From Paraburkholderia mimosarum LMG 23256 = NBRC 106338 (GTDB lineage: Bacteria; Pseudomonadota; Gammaproteobacteria; Burkholderiales; Burkholderiaceae), in the NCBI RefSeq assembly GCF_000739815.1, contig NZ_BBJJ01000048.1:1-55581 (forward strand): a stretch of DNA of 55,581 nt. Direction: 5' to 3'. Within the stretch, counting starts at the first letter, position 1; every line of letters begins with the position of its first letter. Of this stretch, positions 25,913 to 34,799 are shown piece after piece. The notes below the pieces were generated by a model, which saw nothing but the letters and a program-made list of their open reading frames with translations, did not search any database and was not told the origin of the DNA. The position numbers and the translations under genes were made by a program.

Positions 25913-25956
25913 AGCCAAAGCCTGCATGGAGTCATGAAAGCGACAAGGAGAACACG

Positions 25957-26964
25957 ATGACCACAGAACGCGCGACGGACGGGCCCGACCGCATGGTGTC
26001 GGTGCGCGAGCGCTTCGGCTTCGATTCGAACCTGATGGTGCCGGCTTTCAGCGAGCGCGACGCCCACGTGCCGGACGTGGATGAGGCTTATCGCTTCAAC
26101 CCCGAAGTCACGCTTGCGATACTCGCCGGCTTTACGCGCAACAGGCGGGTGATGGTGCAGGGGCTGCACGGCACGGGCAAGTCCACGCATATCGAACAGG
26201 TCGCCGCGCGTCTGAACTGGCCCTGCGTACGCGTGAATCTCGACGGCCATATCAGCCGGCTCGATCTCGTCGGCAAGGACGCCATAGTGGTGCGCGACGG
26301 CCGCCAGGTCACGGAGTTCCAGGAAGGGATCGTACCGTGGGCGCTGCAGCGTCCCGTCGCGCTGATCTTCGACGAATACGATGCGGGCCGCCCCGACGTG
26401 ATGTTCGTGATCCAGCGCATTCTCGAGCGCGACGGCAGCTTCACGCTGCTCGACCAGAATCGCGTGATCCGCCCGCACGCCCATTTCCGCCTGTTCTCGA
26501 CCACGAACACGATCGGCCTCGGCAATCTCAACGGCCTCTATCACGGCACGCAGATGCTGAACCACGCGCAAATGGACCGCTGGAACGTGGTCGCGACGCT
26601 CAACTATCTTCCGCGCGACGAGGAAGCCGGCATCGTGCTCGCTCGCGTGCCCGAGATGACCGGCGACGCGGGCCGGCAACTCGTCGATTCGATGATCAGC
26701 ATGGCGGCGATGACGCGCAAAGGGTTCGCGACCGGCGATCTTTCCACGCTGATGTCGCCGCGCACCGTGATCGACTGGGCCGAGAACTGCCAGATTTTCC
26801 GCGATCCCGCGCTGGCGTTCCGCCTCACCTTCCTCAACAAGTGCGACGAGGCAGAGCGGCCGATCGTCGCCGAGTATTACCAGCGCTGCTTTGGCGTCGA
26901 GCTGGACGATGCGTCCACCGCGCAGGCCGGCGAAGGCGGCGAGCAGCGGGGGCCGCGCGCGTGA
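25957..26964 (+). CDS. CobS-like AAA+ ATPase
   Basis: The 335-residue protein is very close in pattern to CobS, the AAA+ subunit of aerobic cobaltochelatase. It has the N-terminal VSVRERFGFDSNLMVPAFSE motif, Walker A GLHGTGKSTH (69-78), Walker B LIFDEYDAG (137-145), sensor-like FSTTNTIGLG and an arginine-rich C-terminal part. CobS works with CobT and CobN to insert cobalt, but no CobN or cobalamin gene is visible here, and the partners are a flavin oxidoreductase and a permease. MoxR/CobS-type ATPases with VWA partners also act as metal-insertion or maturation chaperones. ATG 25957 has AAGGAG at ideal spacing. It overlaps the next gene by 4 nt. Confidence 0.88.
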   Translation: MTTERATDGPDRMVSVRERFGFDSNLMVPAFSERDAHVPDVDEAYRFNPEVTLAILAGFTRNRRVMVQGLHGTGKSTHIEQVAARLNWPCVRVNLDGHISRLDLVGKDAIVVRDGRQVTEFQEGIVPWALQRPVALIFDEYDAGRPDVMFVIQRILERDGSFTLLDQNRVIRPHAHFRLFSTTNTIGLGNLNGLYHGTQMLNHAQMDRWNVVATLNYLPRDEEAGIVLARVPEMTGDAGRQLVDSMISMAAMTRKGFATGDLSTLMSPRTVIDWAENCQIFRDPALAFRLTFLNKCDEAERPIVAEYYQRCFGVELDDASTAQAGEGGEQRGPRA

Positions 26965-28688
26965 GTACCACGCCCACACCCGAGGCCGTGCGAACGGCGC
27001 TGCGGCGCGAGTCGCTATGCGCGGCCGCCGTGCGCGCGCTCACCGGCGACGCCGCGCTGCATTATCGCGGCGGCCGGCTTTGCCGCGAGTCGCGGCCATT
27101 GCCCATCTATGCGCCGCATCTGCGCACCAACATCTACGAGGACGAGTTCGCCTCGCTGCGTGGCGCCGCCGACGCCGCCGCGCAGCGGCTCCTCCATTCC
27201 GACGCGGCATTGCACCGGCTGCTGGCTCCCGACGCGCCGATCGAGCGCTTGCTGTTCGAACTGTTCGAGCAGGTGCGCTGCGATGCGCAATTGCCGCCCG
27301 GGATGCCGGGACTCGCGCACAACCTGCGGCACCGGTTCGAGACGTGGTCGCGCGCGTATTGCCGGGCGGGCTTGACCGAAGGTGATCTCGGCATCCTGCT
27401 TTATACGGTGGCGCAGATCGTATGGTCGCGCGTGAGCGGCTGGCCCGTGCTCGACGAGACCGGGGATCTGATCGAAGCGACACGCGCCGGCATCGTGCCC
27501 GAGATCGGCGTGCAGCTTGCGGGGCTACGCGCGACGCGAGCAGATCAACGCGCCTATGCGAAGCATGCCCGCGAGCTAGCCCAGCGCGTCGCGACGATGC
27601 TCGACGACGCGCGCGCCGCGCGTTCAGCTGACGACGACGGGCAAGCGCGCGCACCCGACGACGCATTGACGTCGTTTTCGCTTTGGGTCGATTTCGACGA
27701 AACGAGTGTCGAGCTGCCCGCGCTGGCACTGACCGGCGCGAGCCGCGTGCTGGCTGAGGCGGCGAATGGATATCGCGCATACACGACGCAGTACGACTGC
27801 GAGATCCGGCCCGCTGAGCGCGTGCGCGAAGCGCTGCTGCGCGAGTATCGGGAGCGGCTCGACAAGCGCATCGCCGCGTGCGGCATCAACGTTGCGCGGC
27901 TCGCGCGCGCGCTGCAGATGGCGATTGCGGTGCCGCAGCGCGATGGCTGGCTCTTCGGCGAGGAGGACGGCCGCATCGACGGCCGACGCCTCGCGCAGGT
28001 CGTCAGCTCGCCCGCCGAGCGGCGCGTGTTTAGGCGGGAGCGATTCGAGCCGGGCAGCGATTGCGTGGTGGGTTTCCTGATCGATTGCTCGGGGTCGATG
28101 AAGGCGCATATCGAGCCCGCCGCGATGATGGTTGATCTGCTCGCGCGCGCATGCGAGCACGCGGGAATCGCGACCGAGGTGCTCGGCTTCACGACGCTCG
28201 CGTGGAACGGCGGCCGTGCGCGTGCCGACTGGCTCGGCGGCGGCCGGCCGCCGCATCCGGGGCGCCTGAACGAGACCTGCCACATGGTCTTCAAGTCCGC
28301 CGACGAGAGCTGGCGGCGCGCTCGCCCGGCCATCGCCGCGCTCCTCAAGCCGGACCTGTTTCGCGAGGGCGTGGACGGAGAGGCCGTGGAATGGGCGTGC
28401 GCGCGGCTCGCGAGCCGCGCCGAGGCGAGGCGCATTCTCGTCGCGATCTCGGACGGCAGCCCGATGGACACGGCCACGGCGCAGGCGAACGACGCCTTCT
28501 ATCTCGACAATCACCTCAAGGAGGTGGTGGCGCGCCACGAGGCGATGCGCGACGTCGACGTGATCGGGCTAGGCGTTGGGCTGGACCTCAGCCCGTACTA
28601 CCGGCATTGCGTCGCGCTCGACTCCGGCGAGCCGCTCGACATGGCCCGGCTGATCGGTCTCGCGCAATGGATCGGGGCGCTGCGTTAG
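26961..28688 (+). CDS. CobT-like VWA-domain protein, partner of the CobS-like ATPase
   Basis: The 575-residue protein starts at GTG 26961 inside the TGA of the CobS-like gene (GTGA). Its C-terminal half is a CobT-type von Willebrand A domain with a complete metal-ion-dependent adhesion site: D375-x-S377-x-S379 in IDCSGSM, GFTTLAW, and ISDGSPMD. The family-typical ADWLGGGRPPHPGRLNE also occurs. The N-terminal half is helical and charged, like CobT. With CobS it should form a chaperone-type complex that remodels a client protein. The absence of CobN nearby makes a client other than cobaltochelatase likely, possibly the flavin oxidoreductase upstream. Confidence 0.88.
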   Translation: MSTTPTPEAVRTALRRESLCAAAVRALTGDAALHYRGGRLCRESRPLPIYAPHLRTNIYEDEFASLRGAADAAAQRLLHSDAALHRLLAPDAPIERLLFELFEQVRCDAQLPPGMPGLAHNLRHRFETWSRAYCRAGLTEGDLGILLYTVAQIVWSRVSGWPVLDETGDLIEATRAGIVPEIGVQLAGLRATRADQRAYAKHARELAQRVATMLDDARAARSADDDGQARAPDDALTSFSLWVDFDETSVELPALALTGASRVLAEAANGYRAYTTQYDCEIRPAERVREALLREYRERLDKRIAACGINVARLARALQMAIAVPQRDGWLFGEEDGRIDGRRLAQVVSSPAERRVFRRERFEPGSDCVVGFLIDCSGSMKAHIEPAAMMVDLLARACEHAGIATEVLGFTTLAWNGGRARADWLGGGRPPHPGRLNETCHMVFKSADESWRRARPAIAALLKPDLFREGVDGEAVEWACARLASRAEARRILVAISDGSPMDTATAQANDAFYLDNHLKEVVARHEAMRDVDVIGLGVGLDLSPYYRHCVALDSGEPLDMARLIGLAQWIGALR

Positions 28689-28748
28689 TGCAATGAAGGC
28701 GGCCTGCGGCCCGTTATCGATTCCTGCCCGGGCCATCCCCGGCCAACA

Positions 28749-29510
28749 TCAAACCATCAGTTCCTTCACCGCACACAGCACAAGTGAAGCGCCGATGATC
28801 ACCAGCACGCCGAACGCCAGCCTGCGCATCGTGACGGAAGAGACCGGCGGCGGGTAGTGGCGCGCCGCGAGCGTCATCAGCATTGCGACCGGTGCGGCGA
28901 GCGCAGCCTCGACGCAGATCGAAACGGGAAGCTCGCCTTCCCAGGCGCTGAACAGCACGCGCGCGAGCGACGTCACCGTAAAGAGCAGGATCAGCGCACA
29001 GCGAATCTCGATGAGCTCGAGCGGCTGTCGATAGAACTGGAAGATGAGAGGCGGCCCCGACACGCCGAACATGCCGCTCAGGAGGCCGCCGAACACGCCG
29101 CTCACGAAAAAGCTGCGGTCACCCGAGCGTTGCGCGAGCGGCACGGGACGCAGCGCGGCGCTCAAACCGCCATACAGCACGACGGCGCCGAGCAGCAATT
29201 GCAGCATGCCGGAGGCCGAGGCGCTCAGGTAGTCGAGCACCGTCACGCCCACCACGACCGAAGGCAGCACACCGAGCGTCGCGGCGCCCACGGCCCGCCA
29301 GTCGATGTGGTGGAGCTTGCCCGGCAGCGCCGCCACGCTGTTCGCGAGCGTGACGAGACTCAACAGGGTGGCGATGCTTGCGAGAGGCGCGAGGCTGAAG
29401 CCGCTCGTGGCGCCCATGACGATCATGCCGAGGCCGAAGCCCGTGATCGTCTGGAAATAACTGGCCGCGCCGATCACGGCGATCAGTACCAGGACCTTCT
29501 CATGCGTCAT
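28749..29510 (-). CDS. TauE/SafE-family sulfite or organosulfur exporter
   Basis: The 253-residue membrane protein has about eight hydrophobic segments and the paired TauE/SafE repeats (TITGFGLGMIVMG near residue 22; FGGLLSGMFGVSGPPLIFQF near 140). Family members next to xsc are thought to export sulfite released by Xsc. It overlaps the pta stop by 4 nt (ATGA), so it is the third gene of the xsc-pta unit. It is convergent with the CobT-like gene. With soeA broken, export may be the main visible route for disposing of sulfite. Confidence 0.85.
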   Translation of the reverse strand: MTHEKVLVLIAVIGAASYFQTITGFGLGMIVMGATSGFSLAPLASIATLLSLVTLANSVAALPGKLHHIDWRAVGAATLGVLPSVVVGVTVLDYLSASASGMLQLLLGAVVLYGGLSAALRPVPLAQRSGDRSFFVSGVFGGLLSGMFGVSGPPLIFQFYRQPLELIEIRCALILLFTVTSLARVLFSAWEGELPVSICVEAALAAPVAMLMTLAARHYPPPVSSVTMRRLAFGVLVIIGASLVLCAVKELMV

Positions 29511-30547
29511 GCTGCGTGGGGTTCGTTCGAGTTCATGACGTCGCGCTGGCGGGCCGACTGCGCCTGGACCGCCGTGGTGGCGATCACGTAATAGATATCC
29601 TCGAGGCTGCAGCCACGCGAGAGGTCGTTAGCGGGCCGGTTCAGGCCCTGCGTCAGCGGCCCGATGGCTTTCGCGCCGCCCAGGCGTTCCGCGAGCTTGT
29701 AGCCGATATTGCCCGCGTCGAGATTCGGGAAGACCAGCACGTTCGCGTGGCCGCCGCACTGCGAATGCTCGATCTTGCGCTCAGCGATCTCCGCCACGAG
29801 CGCCGCATCGAGCTGCACGTCACCATCCACGCTGAGGGCGGGGCGCTGCTCGTGCACGCGCCGCGTCGCCTCGATCACCTTGTCCACATTCGCATGGTGG
29901 GCGCTGCCGCTGGTCGAGAACGACAGCATCGCAACGCGCGGCTCTTCCATCAGGAGGCTGCGCGCGCTGTCGGCGGCGGCCATGGCGATCTCGGCGAGCT
30001 GAGCGGCGTCGGGGTCCACCACGAGTGCGCAGTCGGAGAAGATCAGGCCGCCCTTATAGCGATGAAACGGCTCGCACAGCATCATCAGGAAGAAGCTCGA
30101 CACGAGCTTGAACGACGGCTCCACGCCGATCAGCTGGATGGCCGTGCGCACCACGTCGGCGCTGGTGTGAACGGCACCCGCTACGGACCCGTCCGCGTGG
30201 CCGAGACGCACCATCAGGTTGGCAAAGACGAGGGGTTTCGCGGCCTCCTCCCACGCGAGTGCAGGCGTCATGCCTTTGGCGCTGCGCAGCGCGACCAGTT
30301 GGTCGGCGAATGCCTTGCGCCATGCGCTCTTTTGCGGATCGATCAGCGTGATCTCGCCGAGATCGACCGACTCGCGCGCGGCGGCCGCGCGGATGGCGGC
30401 CGGGTCGCCGACGAGCAGAATGCGCGCAATGGCCTCATGCTGCGCCCGCGCCGCGGCGGCGAGCACGCGTGGGTCATCGGCTTCGCACAGCACGATGCGC
30501 ATGGGCGCGAGGCGGGCGCTTTCGACGATACGGTTCAGGGCTTTCAT
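29507..30547 (-). CDS. pta: Phosphate acetyltransferase Pta
   Basis: Pta converts the acetyl phosphate made by Xsc, plus CoA, to acetyl-CoA. The 346-residue protein is the short single-domain PTA form. Typical motifs are SADVVRTAIQLIGVEP, FSDCALVVDPDAAQLAEIA, MLSFSTSGSA and VFPNLDAGNIGYKL. I chose ATG 30547, where family homology starts (MKALNRIVESAR); the ribosome site there is weak, and an in-frame extension upstream is unlike Pta. It lies 162 nt after xsc and overlaps the exporter gene by 4 nt, the usual order in desulfonation clusters. Confidence 0.9.
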   Translation of the reverse strand: MKALNRIVESARLAPMRIVLCEADDPRVLAAAARAQHEAIARILLVGDPAAIRAAAARESVDLGEITLIDPQKSAWRKAFADQLVALRSAKGMTPALAWEEAAKPLVFANLMVRLGHADGSVAGAVHTSADVVRTAIQLIGVEPSFKLVSSFFLMMLCEPFHRYKGGLIFSDCALVVDPDAAQLAEIAMAAADSARSLLMEEPRVAMLSFSTSGSAHHANVDKVIEATRRVHEQRPALSVDGDVQLDAALVAEIAERKIEHSQCGGHANVLVFPNLDAGNIGYKLAERLGGAKAIGPLTQGLNRPANDLSRGCSLEDIYYVIATTAVQAQSARQRDVMNSNEPHAA

Positions 30548-30709
30548 GGTGTCATGGACTCGTGAACGGAAAAACGGATGGACGCACGCGAGTTGCGGGC
30601 GTGCCCAGACGAAAACCGGCCACAAGCGGGTGCCCCGCCTGCGGCCGGCGATCGGACGCAGCCCGCGCGCGCCTGCTTGCTACACGGCGCGCGGGCTGCT
30701 CCTGGTCCT

Positions 30710-32521
30710 TCAGACGTAGTCCTTGTACTTGTCGAGCAGGCGCACGGGCTTCGAGAGCGCGTCGCGGCGGAACGGATCGCCGAGTTCGCGCGTGCACATG
30801 ATCTCGACGATGGTCGTCTTGCCCTGGTTCATCTGCAGGTCGATGGCGCGCTTGAGCGCCGGGCCCACGTCCTCGAGCTTGTCCACCACGATGCCTTCCG
30901 CGCCCATCGCCTTCGCGATGCCGGCGAAGCTCGGGCTTTCCAGTTCGCCCGCCACGAACCGGCGATCGTAGAAGTCCACCTGGTTCTTCTTCTCGGCGCC
31001 CCACTGACGGTTGTGGAACACGACGGCCGTCACCGGAATGTTGTGGCGCACGCAGGTGAGCGTTTCCATGAGGCTCATGCCCCACGCACCGTCGCCCGCA
31101 TACGAGATCGCAGGGCGGTGGGGTGCCGCCACCTTCGCGCCGATGATGGTCGGGAACGCATAGCCGCAGTTGCCCCAGCTCATCGCGGCGAAGAAGCTGC
31201 GCGGCTTGTTGAAGCGCAGATAGCTGTTCGCGACGGAGTTGATGTTGCCGATGTCGGTCGACACCATGACGTCTTCGGGCATCGCCTTCTCGAGTTCGCG
31301 CAGCACCTGGCGCGGATGCAGATACTCGCCGCCCGTGGGCGTGCGCTCGTGCTTCTGCTCTTCGATCATGTCGAGGCTGTAGGCGTCGCGCTCGTGCGTC
31401 CACGAGTCAAGTTCCTTTTCCCAGGCGGCCTTCTCGGTGGCGATCTGGTCGGTGCGCTCGGCGCGGTTGGCGTCACTCGCGAGGGTGCGGTTCGCGAGGC
31501 GCTCGGTGAGTGCCTGCGCCGAAGCCTTTGCGTCGCCGCAAATGCCCACCGAAATCTTCTTCACAAGGCCGAGCATCTTGTGATCGACGTCGATCTGGAT
31601 GATCTTCGCGTCTTTTGGCCAGTAGTCCATACCATGTTGCGGCAGCGTGCCGAATGGTCCGAGGCGCGAGCCGAGCGCTATCACGACGTCCGCGCGCGAG
31701 ATCAGCTTCATCGCTGCCTTCGATCCCTGGTAGCCGAGCGGGCCGCACCAGAGCGGGTGATTCGCCGGGAACGAATCGTTGTGGAGGTAGCTGTTCACGA
31801 CGGGTGCGCCGAGCCGTTCGGCGAGCGCCTTGCACTCCTCGATCGCATCGCCCATCACGACGCCGCCGCCGGCGATGATGACGGGGAACTTCGCGGACGC
31901 GATCAGATCGGCTGCTTCGTTCAGGCTTTCGGCGCCGCCGGGGCCGCGGTCGAGCCGGCGTGGCTGCGGAATCTCGGCCTTTATCTGGCCGTAGAAGTAA
32001 TCGCGCGGAATGTTCAGCTGCGTCGGGCCCATTTCGGACATGGCGCGGTCGAAGCATCGCGCGGTGTACTCGGCCATGCGCGCGGGGTTGGTCACGTGGC
32101 CCTGGTACTTCGTGAACTCCTGGAACATCGGCAACTGGTTGGCTTCCTGGAAGCCGCCGAGGCCGATGCCCATCGTGCCAGCCTCAGGAGTGACGATCAC
32201 GACCGGGCTATGGGCCCAGTACGCCGCTGCGATGGCGGTCACACAATTGCTGATGCCGGGACCGTTCTGTCCGATCACGACGCCGTGGCGGCCCGAAACG
32301 CGCGAGTAGCCGTCGGCCATGTGCGCCGCGCCCTGCTCGTGAACGACGGGAACGAGGCGAATGCCGGCGGGCGCGAAAATGTCCATCGCATCCATGAACG
32401 CGGAACCCATGATGCCGAACATGTCGGTCACGCCATTGGCCGCGAGGGTTTCGACGAAGGCCTCTGACGGGGTCATGTCCTGCGGGCCGCTGGCCGTCTG
32501 GGTTGGGGTCTTTTCGCTCAT
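30710..32521 (-). CDS. xsc: Sulfoacetaldehyde acetyltransferase Xsc
   Basis: Xsc is the thiamine-diphosphate enzyme that cleaves sulfoacetaldehyde with phosphate to acetyl phosphate and sulfite, the point where all C2-sulfonate routes in this window meet. The 603-residue protein has the family length and the three-domain TPP fold: HEQGAAHMADGYSRVSG near residue 60, the central Rossmann-like domain, and the TPP-magnesium motif GDGAWGMS...FHNRQWGAEKKNQ near 460-490. ATG 32521 is preceded by CGGAGAC; an in-frame start 39 nt earlier is not. An operator-like palindrome and a promoter candidate lie upstream. Confidence 0.95.
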   Translation of the reverse strand: MSEKTPTQTASGPQDMTPSEAFVETLAANGVTDMFGIMGSAFMDAMDIFAPAGIRLVPVVHEQGAAHMADGYSRVSGRHGVVIGQNGPGISNCVTAIAAAYWAHSPVVIVTPEAGTMGIGLGGFQEANQLPMFQEFTKYQGHVTNPARMAEYTARCFDRAMSEMGPTQLNIPRDYFYGQIKAEIPQPRRLDRGPGGAESLNEAADLIASAKFPVIIAGGGVVMGDAIEECKALAERLGAPVVNSYLHNDSFPANHPLWCGPLGYQGSKAAMKLISRADVVIALGSRLGPFGTLPQHGMDYWPKDAKIIQIDVDHKMLGLVKKISVGICGDAKASAQALTERLANRTLASDANRAERTDQIATEKAAWEKELDSWTHERDAYSLDMIEEQKHERTPTGGEYLHPRQVLRELEKAMPEDVMVSTDIGNINSVANSYLRFNKPRSFFAAMSWGNCGYAFPTIIGAKVAAPHRPAISYAGDGAWGMSLMETLTCVRHNIPVTAVVFHNRQWGAEKKNQVDFYDRRFVAGELESPSFAGIAKAMGAEGIVVDKLEDVGPALKRAIDLQMNQGKTTIVEIMCTRELGDPFRRDALSKPVRLLDKYKDYV

Positions 32522-32576
32522 CAACTGTCTCCGGTTATCGTTTGGCGGAATGCCATGCATTGATGCCGTGCTTTGA

Positions 32577-32604
32577 ATGCTATTCGGCGCCCAATGAGGG
32601 TCAA
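32577..32604 (-). promoter_or_regulatory. Candidate sigma-70 promoter of xsc
   Basis: On the minus strand TTGACC (32604-32599) and TAGCAT (32582-32577) are separated by 16 nt, a good -35 with a fair -10, ending 55 nt before the xsc start codon. Confidence 0.5.
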
Positions 32605-32630
32605 GGGATTCCGTCCTTGATGGGTAAATC

Positions 32631-32657
32631 TGAAATGGAATGGAACGTTTCGTTTCA
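32631..32657. promoter_or_regulatory. Operator-like palindrome upstream of the xsc promoter
   Basis: TGAAATGGAATG (32631-32642) and CGTTTCGTTTCA (32646-32657) are inverted arms matching at 9 of 12 positions, with only transitions differing, around GAA. The site is centred about 70-75 nt upstream of the expected transcription start, an activator-like position. Its minus-strand start TGAAACGAAACGTTC nearly repeats the sequence upstream of iseR. Confidence 0.55.
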
Positions 32658-32692
32658 AAACACTGGGCGCTCGCTGCGCCGCTGCACGCGGG

Positions 32693-33097
32693 TCAGGCGG
32701 CCTGCTTCGGACGCTCCTTGCGGAACGCGCGCTTCACGGCGATCAGGCCGTGGCGGAATTCGAAGAGATCGCAGCCTTCCGCTTCGATCCGCCAGCCTTC
32801 TGCATGCGTGCCGCTGAACACCCACTCGGATACGCCGCGATCGCCCGCGACGTAGTGGCGGCCGTTGCCCCAATGGGCGTCGGGGAACGTGCGAAAGACC
32901 GCTTCGAAAGCGGCGCGCACCGCTTCACGCCCGACGAAGCGGGTGCCGTACACTTCGGGGCCGCCGGCCGCGTCGAAGACGCAGTCTTCGGTCATGAACC
33001 CCATCAGTGCGTCGGCGTCATGGCGGTTGAAGGCGTCGGAAAAGGCGGCGAGCGTGTCGGCCGTGACGGCGGGTTGGGCGCTGAGCGTGTCTGCCAT
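32693..33097 (-). CDS. SnoaL/NTF2-like protein upstream of xsc
   Basis: The 134-residue protein has the SnoaL-like polyketide-cyclase/NTF2 pattern: an N-terminal helix pair (FSDAFNRHDADALMGFMTEDCVF), then beta strands with DAHWGNGRHYVAGDRGVSEWVFSGTH. Such cone-shaped domains bind or convert small molecules, often as isomerases or hydrolases. It lies 171 nt upstream of xsc on the same strand, with TGGAGAC before ATG 33097, and may be co-regulated with xsc. Its function in sulfonate metabolism is unknown. No catalytic residues can be assigned with confidence. Confidence 0.72.
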   Translation of the reverse strand: MADTLSAQPAVTADTLAAFSDAFNRHDADALMGFMTEDCVFDAAGGPEVYGTRFVGREAVRAAFEAVFRTFPDAHWGNGRHYVAGDRGVSEWVFSGTHAEGWRIEAEGCDLFEFRHGLIAVKRAFRKERPKQAA

Positions 33098-33248
33098 ACG
33101 TGTCTCCAGTGGAAAAGCCGGTGCCGTCCGCTGCGCGAGGACTCGCGCGCGGTACGGTATATCGACACGTTAGGGATTGCCTGCCGACAGCGGTAGCACC
33201 AGTGCGGAGCTTTCGCCTGGGCCAGCGCCCGCATACTTCCTGAGAGAC

Positions 33249-34799
33249 TCAGGCGGGCCGCTGCTTGCGCAGGACCTCGGCGAGCGCGCGCACGCCGGGT
33301 TCGATCTTCTCGAGCTTGATGGCGGAGAATCCCATGCGGAACCATGGGCTGTGTTCGGCCTCGTCGGCGAAGAAGACGCCGCCGGGCTCGATCAGAATGC
33401 CGGCCTCGCGCGCATCGTCGGCAAGGCGCGCGGAATCCAGCCACGGCGGCCCCTCTACCCAGCACGACGCGCCGCCGCCGATCGGCACGTAGCGCACTTC
33501 GGGCAGATGGGTGTCGAGCGCCGCCATCAACGCGCGGGCGCGCTCCTTGTAGGCATGCGCGAGCCGGCGCAGCAGCGCGTCGTGGTGTCCGAGCGCGAGA
33601 AATGTGGCGAACGCGCGTTGGATATAGGCCACCGGGTGCCGCACCATGAGCCGGCGCAGCGAGCGCAACTCGCGCACGAGGTCTTGCGGGCCGACCACGT
33701 AACCGAGACGCAGGCCGGGAGCGAACGTCTTCGAAAGGCTGCCGACGTAGATGACGCGATCGGCCGTATCGAGGCTCTTTAAGGCGGGATGCGGCGTGCC
33801 CGAAAAGGTGTTTTCGCTCTCGTAGTCGTCTTCGATGATGACGAAGTCATGCTGCTGGGCGAGTTCGAGCAGCGCCTGGCGGCGCGCGATCGGCATGGTG
33901 GCCGTGGTCGGGCACTGATGGCTCGGCGTGACGAACACGTAATCGCAGCGTGCAAGCGAGTCGCGCAGGTGCACCGGGTCGATCCCTTCGCCGTCGATCG
34001 GTAATTCGAGCAGCTGCGCGTTGCGATTGATGAAAATATTGCGTGCATCGGGATATCCCGGATTCTCGAAGCCGACTGTCGTGTTCTTGCCGCAGAGCAG
34101 GTCGGCGATGAGATAGAGCGCCTGCTGGCAGCCGTTCGTGACGATGATCTCCTCGGGGATGGCGAACACGCCGCGCCGCGGCAGCACACGTGTGCGGATC
34201 TGCTGGATCAACGACTCGTCATCGCGTTCGATCAGATCGGGCGCCCAGTTACGGATCTCCATGATCGAGAGCGCTTTCAGGCAGCACTCGCGCCAGTCGT
34301 TGGTAGGAAAGAGCGATTGATCGAACTGCCCGTAGATAAAGGGATATGCGTAGTTCTGCCAATTGGCGGGTTTGACGATGTTGCGCTGGGCGGAAGGCGG
34401 ACGCACGATGCGCGCGTTCCACGCGGGCGGGGCGGGCAACCGGGCGCCATGGGGCCCGACGACGTCGGGCTGCTGGACGCGCTGCTGAACGCGCGGCTGA
34501 ACGGTTACGCCGTGCAGCCCCTCCAGCATTTCGGGGTTGACGAAGTGGCCGCTGCGCTCGCGCGAGACCAGATAGCCTTCCTCCACGAGCATCTGGTAGG
34601 CGAGCACCACGGTATTTCGCGCCACACCGAGTTGCTCGGACAGTTCGCGGCTCGAAGGCAAGGCAGTTTCTGGCGGCAACTGCCCGTCGAGGATGGAGGC
34701 CACCAGCATTTCGCGGATCTGGTGCTGCAGACTTGTCTTCGACTCCGGTGTCCGTCGGAATTGCTGTGCCCAAAGGGCGGACGGAGTACGGGTCGGCAT
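33249..34799 (-). CDS. MocR/GntR-type regulator, TauR-like
   Basis: The 516-residue protein joins an N-terminal GntR winged helix (about residues 20-90; LPSSRELSEQLGVARNTVVLAYQMLVEEGYL) to an aminotransferase-like domain with the PLP-binding lysine in SLSKTFAPGLRLGY (about residue 330) and the PLP aspartate region FVIIEDDYESE. TauR, the taurine-responsive activator, belongs to this class. It is divergent from the sulfonate-type ABC transporter genes and lies upstream of the SnoaL-xsc-pta-exporter run on the same strand, so control of both is likely. ATG 34799 has CAGGAG upstream. The ligand (taurine or another amino compound) is inferred. Confidence 0.82.
   Translation of the reverse strand: MPTRTPSALWAQQFRRTPESKTSLQHQIREMLVASILDGQLPPETALPSSRELSEQLGVARNTVVLAYQMLVEEGYLVSRERSGHFVNPEMLEGLHGVTVQPRVQQRVQQPDVVGPHGARLPAPPAWNARIVRPPSAQRNIVKPANWQNYAYPFIYGQFDQSLFPTNDWRECCLKALSIMEIRNWAPDLIERDDESLIQQIRTRVLPRRGVFAIPEEIIVTNGCQQALYLIADLLCGKNTTVGFENPGYPDARNIFINRNAQLLELPIDGEGIDPVHLRDSLARCDYVFVTPSHQCPTTATMPIARRQALLELAQQHDFVIIEDDYESENTFSGTPHPALKSLDTADRVIYVGSLSKTFAPGLRLGYVVGPQDLVRELRSLRRLMVRHPVAYIQRAFATFLALGHHDALLRRLAHAYKERARALMAALDTHLPEVRYVPIGGGASCWVEGPPWLDSARLADDAREAGILIEPGGVFFADEAEHSPWFRMGFSAIKLEKIEPGVRALAEVLRKQRPA

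Noticed and set aside
24475..25927. Overlapping long frames in and opposite the permease gene
   Set aside because: The permease frame has clear membrane segments and a strong ribosome site; the others are arginine-rich shadows.
30578..32467. A 629-codon plus-strand frame opposite xsc
   Set aside because: It is the antisense of a confidently identified xsc, has histidine/arginine-rich composition and no motif.
33181..33253. Glycine-riboswitch-like CTCTCAGG sequence and 6-bp hairpin CCTGAG/CTCAGG at 33239-33253
   Set aside because: The hairpin overlaps the stop codon of the MocR-like gene and the rest of a glycine aptamer is absent; chance or a weak terminator is more likely.
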